Source: an uncultured Pseudoalteromonas sp.
Lineage (GTDB): Bacteria > Pseudomonadota > Gammaproteobacteria > Enterobacterales > Alteromonadaceae
NCBI GenBank assembly: GCA_947493455.1
Contig: CANLRB010000001.1
Location: forward strand, 310,001-374,000
Reading direction: 5' to 3'
DNA length: 64,000 bases
This document shows positions 52,917 to 60,051 of this stretch, in pieces; the stretch's first letter is position 1, and each line of letters begins with the position of its first letter. Made by a program: the position numbers and the translations under genes. The notes below the pieces were generated by a model. That model ran no database searches. It was not told where the DNA came from and saw only the letters and a list, made by a program, of their open reading frames with translations.

Positions 52917-53432
52917 GTGATTATTCCTGGGAAAGGAACCAATCTTTATAAAATTGGCGCCGATAAAGATTCGATCAATTTTTCTAATATCGAAATACAG
53001 GAAATTGAGAAGCGAGGATCTTTAGAAGTCATTAAAACTAAATCGATTTGGTTTTTTATCGACTCCAATGATCAAACAATTGATCAGATTTCAGTATTTT
53101 CCCCTTTTAACGAGAAGGTTTTAGATAAAGTTGGTGTTGGTGACTCTATCTCAAATATTCATGACACCTTTGGTAAATGTACTACCTCTCATAAAGTTTA
53201 TAAACCGATTGAATATCCTGGAGTATCATTTGAAACAGAGCAAGGAAGCAAGGCTAAAAACGCGGTTATATCTTGCATATCGATCTCAGCTCCTTACAAG
53301 TCGAGTACTCAGTTACCAAAGCATATTAGCGATAATCAGCCCGGTAAAAAGAGAAAATTACCCGAGTGGAAAATTAGTTTAACAAGGTGCGAAAAACGAA
53401 TGTCAGACGTGCCTATCAAATCGCAATCCTGA
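52917..53432 (+). CDS. Hypothetical protein with two short PGKG/GVGD-type repeats
   Basis: I start at GTG 52917, which has GGGAGAG upstream; the frame is open to ATG 52848 but the extra 23 residues look unlike protein. VIIPGKGTNLYKIG and later LDKVGVGDSISNIHDTFG resemble the paired glycine turns of small domains found in uncharacterised proteins related to SmpA/OmlA-like folds. The 171-residue product lacks a signal peptide and has a basic C-terminus. The next gene follows after 48 bases. Confidence 0.55.
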   Translation: MIIPGKGTNLYKIGADKDSINFSNIEIQEIEKRGSLEVIKTKSIWFFIDSNDQTIDQISVFSPFNEKVLDKVGVGDSISNIHDTFGKCTTSHKVYKPIEYPGVSFETEQGSKAKNAVISCISISAPYKSSTQLPKHISDNQPGKKRKLPEWKISLTRCEKRMSDVPIKSQS

Positions 53433-53480
53433 TAAATACCGCTGCTCCCGGCTGCAAAGCAGTTAGCTTGTGAGGAAAAT

Positions 53481-53798
53481 ATGCAATATAACTTATCGCT
53501 CGATGAAGTAATTCACCAGATAGCCGAAGCTGATTCGAAAATAAGTGAATCAGACTTTGATACTCTCGACACATGGTTAAAGTCCAAAATTAAACCTGCT
53601 CTATGGCAACATAAACAGTATAAATTCGATGAAAAATTTTGGGTTGTTGCTATATTAAATCGGACTTGCCTTTACTTTAATCTTGTTGAGGAAGGATGGG
53701 GTTGGGGTAAATATACCGAAACTGGATTTATTGAATATTATCATTGGGAACAAGATGAGCTTTATGAAGCTTTCATTTGGCGATACAGAAATGTGTAA
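53481..53798 (+). CDS. Small acidic protein, possibly immunity-like
   Basis: The 105-residue acidic protein has GAGGAAA before its ATG. FWVVAILNRTCLYFNLVEEGWGWGKYT and the Trp-rich end resemble small immunity or DUF proteins I have seen near polymorphic toxins, but I cannot name a family. No toxin gene is visible next to it. A plus-strand frame at 53683 inside it is a shadow. Confidence 0.6.
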   Translation: MQYNLSLDEVIHQIAEADSKISESDFDTLDTWLKSKIKPALWQHKQYKFDEKFWVVAILNRTCLYFNLVEEGWGWGKYTETGFIEYYHWEQDELYEAFIWRYRNV

Positions 53799-53912
53799 CT
53801 TGGAAAATAACAAACGCATAATTTTCAAAGTTATGAATAAATTTTTTGAACAATCGCGTACGTCAAATTTAATTTTCTCCTCTTATGCCCAAAATTAGTG
53901 TGGGAGATCAGT

Positions 53913-54131
53913 TTACCTATTATCTAACACCATTTTTTTAATCGTTGTGGCCTTAACAAAATGATCGAGTTGGTGCTGTTGAATCCACCAAGTAGCGACT
54001 TCCATTAGCAGCTCAGGATCATCATTTTTATTACTGAAAAACGCGTAAAACGATACATTTACTTTGTCGCCTTTAGCAGCAATTTTTTTATCGCAAATAG
54101 CGACTATTTTTTGTCTAATCTCTAGTCTCAT
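53913..54131 (-). CDS. Small conserved protein, DUF6500-like
   Basis: The 72-residue protein RQKIVAICDKKIA...VSFYAFFSNKNDDPELLMEVATWW matches my memory of the DUF6500 family, a short cytoplasmic protein of unknown function. It has no signal or membrane helix. It stands alone between the plus-strand accessory genes and the YHS gene. Confidence 0.6.
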   Translation of the reverse strand: MRLEIRQKIVAICDKKIAAKGDKVNVSFYAFFSNKNDDPELLMEVATWWIQQHQLDHFVKATTIKKMVLDNR

Positions 54132-54242
54132 TGAGTGTTCCGTATCGCGCTAGTGCTATCTAGAGCTATCAGCTCGGGTAATTAAAAGCACCATAGCATA
54201 AAACCGTGCCTCTCAACCCACTCGTCTAAATGTTTTTTATAT

Positions 54243-54288
54243 ATTCGGATTTTTTGACATAAATTCGGTATTTCTGAGCATATATCGC
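54243..54288 (+). promoter_or_regulatory. AraC-type tandem site upstream of the YHS gene
   Basis: The left half (54243-54268) contains TTTTTTGACATAAATTCGG and matches 21 of 26 bases with a motif at 55723-55749 over the araC start. A second copy (ATTCGGTATTTCTGAGCATA, 54263 on) repeats it about 20 bases later, the spacing usual for AraC-type half-sites. Confidence 0.6.
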
Positions 54289-54336
54289 CTCAGGCCAACA
54301 GGTTACGATAGCGAACATCGACAACGCACTCGGAAT

Positions 54337-54810
54337 ATGATTATGAAACTTAACCTAACTATTAAAACTTTACTTGTTACGCTTGCTATGAATATCGCAA
54401 GTTTTGCTTATGCAGGCCATGATACAGAAACCGATAACAACGGTGTTATTCTTGCGGGACACGATGTTGTAAGCTACTTTACCGAGGGAAAACCGGTCCT
54501 TGGCAATGCGCAATATACAGCCGTATACAATGATGCAATATACCGTTTTAAGTCAAAAGATAACCGAGACTTATTTAACCAAAACCCAGCAAAATACGCG
54601 CCGCAATATGGTGGTTTTTGTGCCTTTGGTATGACCTTTGGTAAAAAGTTTGAAATTGATGGCAAAGCATTTGAAATTGTTGACGGTAAGCTTTACGTAA
54701 ACAAAAACCTCGATGTTTATAAAACCTGGGCCAAAGCAATACCAAAACATATTTTAGAAGCGAATACTGAATGGCCAACTGTTGAGTCAATAAAAGCGAG
54801 CGAGCTGTAA
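54337..54810 (+). CDS. Secreted YHS-domain protein
   Basis: The 157-residue protein has a signal peptide (about 1-27, AYAG-H). A YHS domain follows (GVILAGHDVVSYF, AVYNDAIYRFKSKDNRDLFNQNPAKYAPQYGGFCAFG) with C in FCAFG and His/Asp residues, a module often linked to metals. Its promoter shares a motif with the araC gene, which is convergent with it, so the pair likely form one regulon. Substrate or metal is not determined. Confidence 0.85.
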   Translation: MIMKLNLTIKTLLVTLAMNIASFAYAGHDTETDNNGVILAGHDVVSYFTEGKPVLGNAQYTAVYNDAIYRFKSKDNRDLFNQNPAKYAPQYGGFCAFGMTFGKKFEIDGKAFEIVDGKLYVNKNLDVYKTWAKAIPKHILEANTEWPTVESIKASEL

Positions 54811-54828
54811 TCTCGATTATTTGACAAA

Positions 54829-55740
54829 CTAACTCTCTTTTTTGCGCACAGCACCTGGGGTGACCCCTTGGTGCTGTTTAAATGCTTTGCGAAATGCGGC
54901 TTCCGATTCATAGCCGCTCAACTGGGCTATTTCAGCAACACTTTTATTACTCGAAATAAGCAGCTTACGGGCTTCAATCATGCGCCATTGCACCAAGTAT
55001 TTCATTGGGCTCAATCCCACTAACTGAGTAAATTTTTCGGCAAAACTAGAGCGACTCATAGTTGCTATTTCAGCAAGTTGCACCAAACTCCAGTCAACAT
55101 GTGCTTGTTGATGAATAGCGTTCAGTGCCTTACCAATGCGGGCGTCAAAAAGTGCCACCAACAAGCCACTATTAAGCGCCTCACTTTCTACTTGCTGGCG
55201 AAGTACTTCGATAAACAGTAAGTAAGCGAGTTGATCAACAACAGCATAACAGCCACCACGGGGCGATTTAAGTTCAGTAATCATAAGATTGATAAGCTGC
55301 TTTGCACGGCTTTGTGCTAAAGCATGTTGAGCGCTTAAATGGATCACTAATGGCATTGCATCTAACAATGGATTGACTACGGTGTTTTTAAATTCAAAGA
55401 AGCCGCACACCATGTTTGTAACGTCCCCCTGTTGGCCCAAGGGTGCATTGACTAACTTTGCCGCCGGTTTTTGCTCTGAACTAGATATGATATGTTGATG
55501 ATCATTTGGAAAAAGCACCAAATCACCTTGTTCAAGTTTATAGACTTGATCATTAATATGTAGCCACGCCTGACCTGCACCAATTAAATGAAATGGAATA
55601 CGCCGGCTACCCGAGGTATCTACGGCCCAAGTACCGCAAAAATCACCATTCACATAAACTTCAGCATTGAGTGACAATCGTTTGAGCAACACACTCAATG
55701 GATCGGGGTCATTTAAATAAATATTTGGACTTTCTGACAT
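54829..55740 (-). CDS. AraC-family regulator with cupin sensor
   Basis: The approximately 303-residue protein has an N-terminal cupin_6-type domain (about 10-190) and a C-terminal double helix-turn-helix (ATMSRSSFAEKFTQLVGLSP, then EIAQLSGYESEAAFRKAFKQ). ATG 55761 is an alternative start that adds seven residues. It sits between the YHS gene and glutaredoxin; the shared motif in its own promoter and the YHS promoter suggests autoregulation and control of the YHS gene. The inducer is unknown. Confidence 0.9.
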   Translation of the reverse strand: MSESPNIYLNDPDPLSVLLKRLSLNAEVYVNGDFCGTWAVDTSGSRRIPFHLIGAGQAWLHINDQVYKLEQGDLVLFPNDHQHIISSSEQKPAAKLVNAPLGQQGDVTNMVCGFFEFKNTVVNPLLDAMPLVIHLSAQHALAQSRAKQLINLMITELKSPRGGCYAVVDQLAYLLFIEVLRQQVESEALNSGLLVALFDARIGKALNAIHQQAHVDWSLVQLAEIATMSRSSFAEKFTQLVGLSPMKYLVQWRMIEARKLLISSNKSVAEIAQLSGYESEAAFRKAFKQHQGVTPGAVRKKES

Positions 55741-55749
55741 AAATTTAGG
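55723..55749. promoter_or_regulatory. AraC-type motif over the araC start
   Basis: It matches 21 of 26 bases with the YHS-promoter site, including an exact TGACATAAATT core. It overlaps the ATG at 55740, consistent with negative autoregulation if that ATG is not within the leader. Part of the match could come from coding constraint. Confidence 0.55.
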
Positions 55750-55822
55750 CACATACAACATAGGATAAGAGTTACCCCTAATTTAAACTGGCAACCACAA
55801 TTTAATCAAATCGGAAAAGCCA

Positions 55823-56074
55823 ATGATCAAGGTAAAAATTTATCACAAAGACTATTGCCCATACTGTAAAGCCGCATTTAAGCAACTTAACAAACTTAAT
55901 TGGCAGTACGAAGCGGTCGAAGTAAGCGACGACGCATCGTTATTTAATGAAATGGTGACGTTGAGCGGACGTAAAACCGTACCACAAATATTTATTAATG
56001 ACGCACATATTGGCGGATTCGATGACTTTCAAAATTACTTAACACAGCTAAGTAATTTAAAACGGCAAGCATAA
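55823..56074 (+). CDS. grxC: Glutaredoxin
   Basis: The 83-residue cytoplasmic protein has the glutaredoxin active site C12-P-Y-C15, the TVPQIF cis-Pro motif (about residues 52-57) and a GGFDDF glutathione contact. It reduces disulfides with glutathione. The dithiol CPYC site and length fit GrxC/Grx3; the paralogue type was not confirmed. It is divergent from araC. Confidence 0.9.
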   Translation: MIKVKIYHKDYCPYCKAAFKQLNKLNWQYEAVEVSDDASLFNEMVTLSGRKTVPQIFINDAHIGGFDDFQNYLTQLSNLKRQA

Positions 56075-56105
56075 ATGACTTAGCGATACATGCTGCCAAG
56101 AGATA

Positions 56106-56159
56106 GAGCCTTCAGCGAAAAAAGAGTCTTCAACCAAAAGAGTCTTCAACGAAAAAAAA
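56106..56159 (+). repeat. Three short tandem repeats in the gap after glutaredoxin
   Basis: GAGCCTTCAGCGAAAA, GAGTCTTCAACCAAAA and GAGTCTTCAACGAAAA stand one after another with A runs in between. They are non-coding and may be an old tandem duplication. Confidence 0.5.
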
Positions 56160-56186
56160 GGCACCAGCAGAAAATACAGGGTGCCA
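56152..56186 (-). terminator. Minus-strand hairpin with T8 tract
   Basis: GGCACC and GGTGCC form a 6-bp stem with a 14-base loop; the preceding A8 reads as T8 after the hairpin on the minus strand. No leftward gene ends here, so it may catch antisense transcripts. Confidence 0.4.
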
Positions 56187-56227
56187 CTGTTTTACCCCAA
56201 TACCATACAAACGCACTTGTAAAACGG

Positions 56228-56260
56228 TGGCTAATCAGTTAATAATTAGCCAGTTTTTTT
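56228..56260 (+). terminator. Rho-independent terminator upstream of the DUF4124 gene
   Basis: TGGCTAAT and ATTAGCCA form a perfect 8-bp stem with a 9-base loop followed by GTTTTTTT. It probably ends the glutaredoxin transcript. Confidence 0.7.
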
Positions 56261-56283
56261 AGCAACCAGAGCAAGGAACCGAG

Positions 56284-56778
56284 ATGGCTCGATTATTAGC
56301 AATACTGCTTATGACATTTTCTAGCATGAGTTTTGCCGCGATTTATAAATGCGAGGATGCAAACGGCAAAATAGTATTTACCGATCAACAATGCAGCGAC
56401 CCCAGTAGTAAAGAAGAAATTATTGAAGTCGCAGAGCCTGCCATTACGGCGCTTGGCAATGGTACTAACTCAAAAAATGGTGACGACAACGCAAACGCAA
56501 GTAGCGAGTGCCAAACGACCGCAAACAAAGTCGATTCGATTATTAAAGACTGGCATAAATTTATCACTAGTAAAAATGCCCAATCTAAAAATTCTAGCGT
56601 GATGGCAATGTACCGCGATCACCAAAGCGGTACGCTAAAGCAAAACTTTGCACGCAAATGCCAAAGCGGCTGGGCACGCCATAGCGAAGTATTTGAATGC
56701 TTAGCAGGAGCCAGCTCAGGTTGGGATGGCCAAATGTGCACGCACAGCAATTACAATACCAGCGGCTGGCGCTATTAG
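56284..56778 (+). CDS. DUF4124-domain secreted protein
   Basis: The 164-residue protein has a signal peptide (about 1-18, FAA-I) and the DUF4124 module IYKCEDANGKIVFTDQQC, a short beta-rich domain widespread in Proteobacteria. A low-complexity linker (about 58-78) leads to a Cys-containing helical C-terminal part. AAGGAACC precedes the ATG. Function is unknown. Confidence 0.82.
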   Translation: MARLLAILLMTFSSMSFAAIYKCEDANGKIVFTDQQCSDPSSKEEIIEVAEPAITALGNGTNSKNGDDNANASSECQTTANKVDSIIKDWHKFITSKNAQSKNSSVMAMYRDHQSGTLKQNFARKCQSGWARHSEVFECLAGASSGWDGQMCTHSNYNTSGWRY

Positions 56779-56975
56779 CGGCATAAAGTATGTGCTTGGC
56801 GTTTATAAAAATACCACGCCAGTTACGTAAATAGTAAAAAGCGTATTATTCTTGATAAATAATGCGCTTTTTCACACGACTAAACGCTACGTATTCAAAT
56901 AAGCAAAAGCAGCTTCAAATTATTCCCGATAATTTTATCGACGCAACATAGCCTTTCGCGATATTAAAAGAAAAA

Positions 56976-57293
56976 TTACCACCAACAACCATAAGGCAGC
57001 CGTTCCGGATTACGAGGTAGCTTGAGTAAATTAGCAGTAGAACCTGTATATCTTAATTTAAAATTTCGCCTTCGGGCACCAAATGGTGCTAAATTTATCA
57101 ATGTATTTTGCGCATTTAGTACTAAAGAATCATCAACTCCCTTTCCCAGTTTAATTCGTTCGTGCAACAGCGGTACCGTGGTACGATATATTTCATCAGC
57201 CTTACTTTTTGTTTCAACTTCTTTAATTCCCAAAGCAAGCAAGCTACCGAGTGGTGACCCTGTTCTCAGCTCTTTTATCATCCTCATTGACAT
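56976..57293 (-). CDS. Hypothetical 105-residue basic protein
   Basis: The ATG has GGAG eight bases upstream, and the gene overlaps the end of the preceding membrane gene by 50 bases. The product is basic with an RRRNFKLRYTGSTANLLKL segment and no clear domain. The overlap and fair ribosome site suggest it is real, but a chance frame is possible; an opposite-strand frame covers the same bases. Confidence 0.45.
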   Translation of the reverse strand: MSMRMIKELRTGSPLGSLLALGIKEVETKSKADEIYRTTVPLLHERIKLGKGVDDSLVLNAQNTLINLAPFGARRRNFKLRYTGSTANLLKLPRNPERLPYGCWW

Positions 57294-57651
57294 TTTTATT
57301 GCTCCACAATAACCAAAATATTACAAAATCAGTGACAAAAAATAGAACAAGTTCAAGACTTACATCTGCTGATTGCTCCCAATAGTAAACTACAGGAACA
57401 ACAATTAAATAAAGTACATTAGACAAATAAGCGACACCAACACAACGCATTGCTTTAACAGAAAGCACCAGTTTATTGTAACCTAGGCTATATAAAGACA
57501 GCAGAGTAAAAAAAATGATCGGGAATTGAAAAGACTCAATGAGCGGAAAAAACGATTCTTCAATCAAAGTCTTACCCGTTACCATAACATAGTAATCTTT
57601 GACTACATGACTTGCGAGCATTAACCAAAAAAATAAACGAGCAAGAATCAC
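57244..57651 (-). CDS. Small four-helix membrane protein
   Basis: I start at GTG 57651, which has GGAGGG five bases upstream, rather than the GTG at 57675. The 135-residue product has four hydrophobic segments (about 2-20, 41-58, 66-86, 98-118) and a charged, basic C-terminal tail (NEDDKRAENR). No family recognised. Confidence 0.6.
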   Translation of the reverse strand: MILARLFFWLMLASHVVKDYYVMVTGKTLIEESFFPLIESFQFPIIFFTLLSLYSLGYNKLVLSVKAMRCVGVAYLSNVLYLIVVPVVYYWEQSADVSLELVLFFVTDFVIFWLLWSNKNVNEDDKRAENRVTTR

Positions 57652-58133
57652 TGTATCCCTCCAAACTATGCTCACATGCGCTAAAGTTATAATCGATATA
57701 TTGCTATTAAGTCAAAGCTGATAACGACCGAATTCTATTCTTTTCGTAAAATTGAGTTTAAATTAACTGCGCAACTTAGTTTTGTCGACTCTGATAAAAG
57801 GATGAAAAGTAAGGTGTGAAGACACAAGAATATAAACCTATTTATAATTAGTGCGGTTTATTCCCTTTTATTTACTCTCTCACAAATGACCAACGCGATT
57901 ATGTAATACCAAGCGATGACCGCTGCTGATTATTACCAAACAATTCCATTCAAACTCTCATTTTAACCCCATTGTGAGTTACTACAGTATGAATTTAAGT
58001 CCCTGTAGCTTGGTGCCATCGGGGGTCCATTCCCTTACCCCCTCATACTGCGAAACGTCGTTTCGGTTATTCGTCGCCCTACAAACGGGTAATATTTGCA
58101 CTAAACTTAATTGACTTTTTCATTTTAGGGACT
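57652..58133. other. Gap upstream of the TetR/RND operon
   Basis: About 480 bases with no gene I trust. It holds CGAAACG-T-CGTTTCG at 58051-58065, a perfect 7+1+7 dyad about 69 bases before the first possible tetR start, which could be an operator. The rest is plain AT-rich sequence with C/G tracts near 58020-58050. Confidence 0.45.
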
Positions 58134-58922
58134 ATGATAACGGCATTCGAACATCATTCGAATGATGTTACCAAGTTAGATTTGAGTGAAAATATTATGT
58201 CTCCAGCACCTAAGTTTTCGCCGCAGCAGCAACAGCAAATGATCCTTGATGCCGCGGTAGAATGTATTAATGAGTCGTCTGTAACCGATTTTACAATGGC
58301 TAAAATTGCGCGCCTTGCGGGCCTATCGATGGGTTCGGTTTATAAGTTTGTGCAAAGCAAAGAAGATATCGTTTTAGCCTTGGCGTATCAGTCATTCTCC
58401 CATGTATCGCATATTTTTAACCTGGTGCTTAATTTGCCAATTGCCACCAATGAAAAAATATTAGCTGTTTCGTTAATTTCTCCCAAGGCATTGCAATGCT
58501 ATGCGTTTGACTACGAACTGCAGTCGTACGCAACTAACAAAGCGGTGATCGAACGCGCCTCAGAGCATTGGACACAAAAAATGATTGAAGCCTGCACTCG
58601 CTGCGAGCAGGCATTCAAGCTCACGCTTACTGAAGGCATCAACTCCGGTGAACTTAAATCTGTGCCCAATCTCGGAGAAGTGATTGAAGAAATCATCATC
58701 AGTGGCTGGGCCATGACAGTCGGTTATGAACAAGTTCAGCGCGTTAAGCAAACTGAGCAAATCACCAAAGGCACAGATTCACTGCTTGAGCCGCTCTCGC
58801 TACATCACCCGATTATTCGCGCCTCAATCAGGCTGCTAAACAGTTACCCGTGGCAACAGCCACTTGATGATGCGTCGCTGGTACGCATTGAAAACGAATT
58901 ACGCACATTAAACTTACGCTAA
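58134..58922 (+). CDS. TetR-family repressor of the RND efflux operon
   Basis: The product is 262 residues from ATG 58134 (AGGGA upstream) or 241 from ATG 58197. The helix-turn-helix lies at about residues 50-72 of the long form (TMAKIARLAGLSMGSVYKFVQSKEDI split over helices 2-4). The C-terminal part is the helical ligand domain. The adaptor gene follows 22 bases later, and the palindrome at 58152 supports autoregulation of the whole operon. The usual model is relief of repression by a toxic hydrophobic compound. Confidence 0.87.
   Translation: MITAFEHHSNDVTKLDLSENIMSPAPKFSPQQQQQMILDAAVECINESSVTDFTMAKIARLAGLSMGSVYKFVQSKEDIVLALAYQSFSHVSHIFNLVLNLPIATNEKILAVSLISPKALQCYAFDYELQSYATNKAVIERASEHWTQKMIEACTRCEQAFKLTLTEGINSGELKSVPNLGEVIEEIIISGWAMTVGYEQVQRVKQTEQITKGTDSLLEPLSLHHPIIRASIRLLNSYPWQQPLDDASLVRIENELRTLNLR
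58152..58167. promoter_or_regulatory. Perfect 16-bp palindrome near the tetR start
   Basis: CATCATTC-GAATGATG is an exact dyad located within the first codons of the longest tetR frame and 29 bases upstream of the alternative ATG at 58197. If the later ATG is the true start, it is a well-placed autoregulatory operator of the efflux operon. Confidence 0.6.
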
Positions 58923-58944
58923 CGCGAACGACAAGGGATACATT

Positions 58945-60051
58945 ATGAACATTAAACGCTGGTTAAGCGCCATTATCATCATCTTCGTAGTTATCGCCGG
59001 GCTTGGCTTTGTCAAATTTAGCCAAATACAGGCCATGATTGCATTTGCAGCTTCTTTTCCTGAACCCTCAGCGAGTGTAAAAAGCACCTATGTCCAACCG
59101 ATTGAGCACCTTAAAACCACTAAGGTGATTGGCCAATTACAGGCTCCGCGTATTATAACGCTGAGTAACGAATACCCCGGAAGCATCACCCAAGTCGGTT
59201 TTAAACCGGGCGATATGGTAAGCGATGATCAGGTGTTACTCACCTTAGATACACGCCTTGAAAACGCAAACCTGAGCGCCGCTAAAGCGCGTTTAAAGCT
59301 TGCAAAGTCAACCTATAAGCGGGTAGCGAAACTGCTCAAGCAAAATCGCATTAGTCAAGACGAGGTTGATAGAGCCCAAGCGGATGTCTCTATTGCCGAG
59401 GCCGAAATTGCCAATTTAACATCAATCATCGATAAAAAAACGATTCGCGCTCCGTTTGCAGGTCGCGTAGGTTTGAGCCAGTATCAAGTCGGCCAGTTGC
59501 TTGACACAAACAGCCAAATCACCACCTTAGTTGGCCAAGACCCGTCAATTTGGGTTGATTTTGCGATCCCACAAACCTTGCCACAGTTAACGATTGGTTC
59601 TCAAATCGAAATTGCAGTGGCCCATTCGCATAACCCTAAACGCCATACCGGCATCGTTATTGCGAAAAACCCGCAAATTGATGTTAATTCGCGCCAACAA
59701 ACTTATCGCGCCGAAATCAATAATCAGAATTTTGAGCTACAACACAACCAAATGGTCAGTGTATTTGTGCCGCTTGAACAAGTCACCGCAATGAGCGTGC
59801 CGACTAACGCAATTACGCGCAACCATTTTGGCCATTTTGTCTATCAACTAAAGCAAGACGACCAACAAAACTGGCGTGCAACGCCGATTAAAGTAACGTT
59901 AGGCGATAAAGTAAAAGACCAGCAAATCATACTGTCTGGTTTAAACGGCGGCGAGTTTATAGCAAGTGAAGGCGCGTTTAAGCTAAAAGAAAACCTACTT
60001 GTGTACACACAACAAACAGCCGCATTGACTAACAAGGCGGGAGGTGAATAA
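58945..60051 (+). CDS. RND efflux periplasmic adaptor (HAE1 type)
   Basis: The 368-residue adaptor has an N-terminal signal/anchor (about 7-26), then a lipoyl domain (PGSITQVGFKPGDMVSDDQ), a coiled-coil hairpin (about 110-165), the second lipoyl half (IRAPFAGRVGLSQYQVGQ) and the barrel domain. It links the pump to an outer-membrane channel. CAAGGGATAC precedes the ATG. Its stop overlaps the pump ATG by 1 base (TAATG). No channel gene is included, so TolC elsewhere is presumably used. Confidence 0.9.
   Translation: MNIKRWLSAIIIIFVVIAGLGFVKFSQIQAMIAFAASFPEPSASVKSTYVQPIEHLKTTKVIGQLQAPRIITLSNEYPGSITQVGFKPGDMVSDDQVLLTLDTRLENANLSAAKARLKLAKSTYKRVAKLLKQNRISQDEVDRAQADVSIAEAEIANLTSIIDKKTIRAPFAGRVGLSQYQVGQLLDTNSQITTLVGQDPSIWVDFAIPQTLPQLTIGSQIEIAVAHSHNPKRHTGIVIAKNPQIDVNSRQQTYRAEINNQNFELQHNQMVSVFVPLEQVTAMSVPTNAITRNHFGHFVYQLKQDDQQNWRATPIKVTLGDKVKDQQIILSGLNGGEFIASEGAFKLKENLLVYTQQTAALTNKAGGE

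Noticed and set aside
53440-53470. Integron attC-like core (GTTAGCT) near the small orphan genes
   Set aside because: The GTTRRRY core is not matched and no partner core or hairpin of the proper size was found, so there is no sign of a gene cassette.
57022-57312. Plus-strand frame opposite to the small leftward gene at 56976
   Set aside because: No ribosome site, and the leftward frame has GGAG correctly placed; still, neither is certain.
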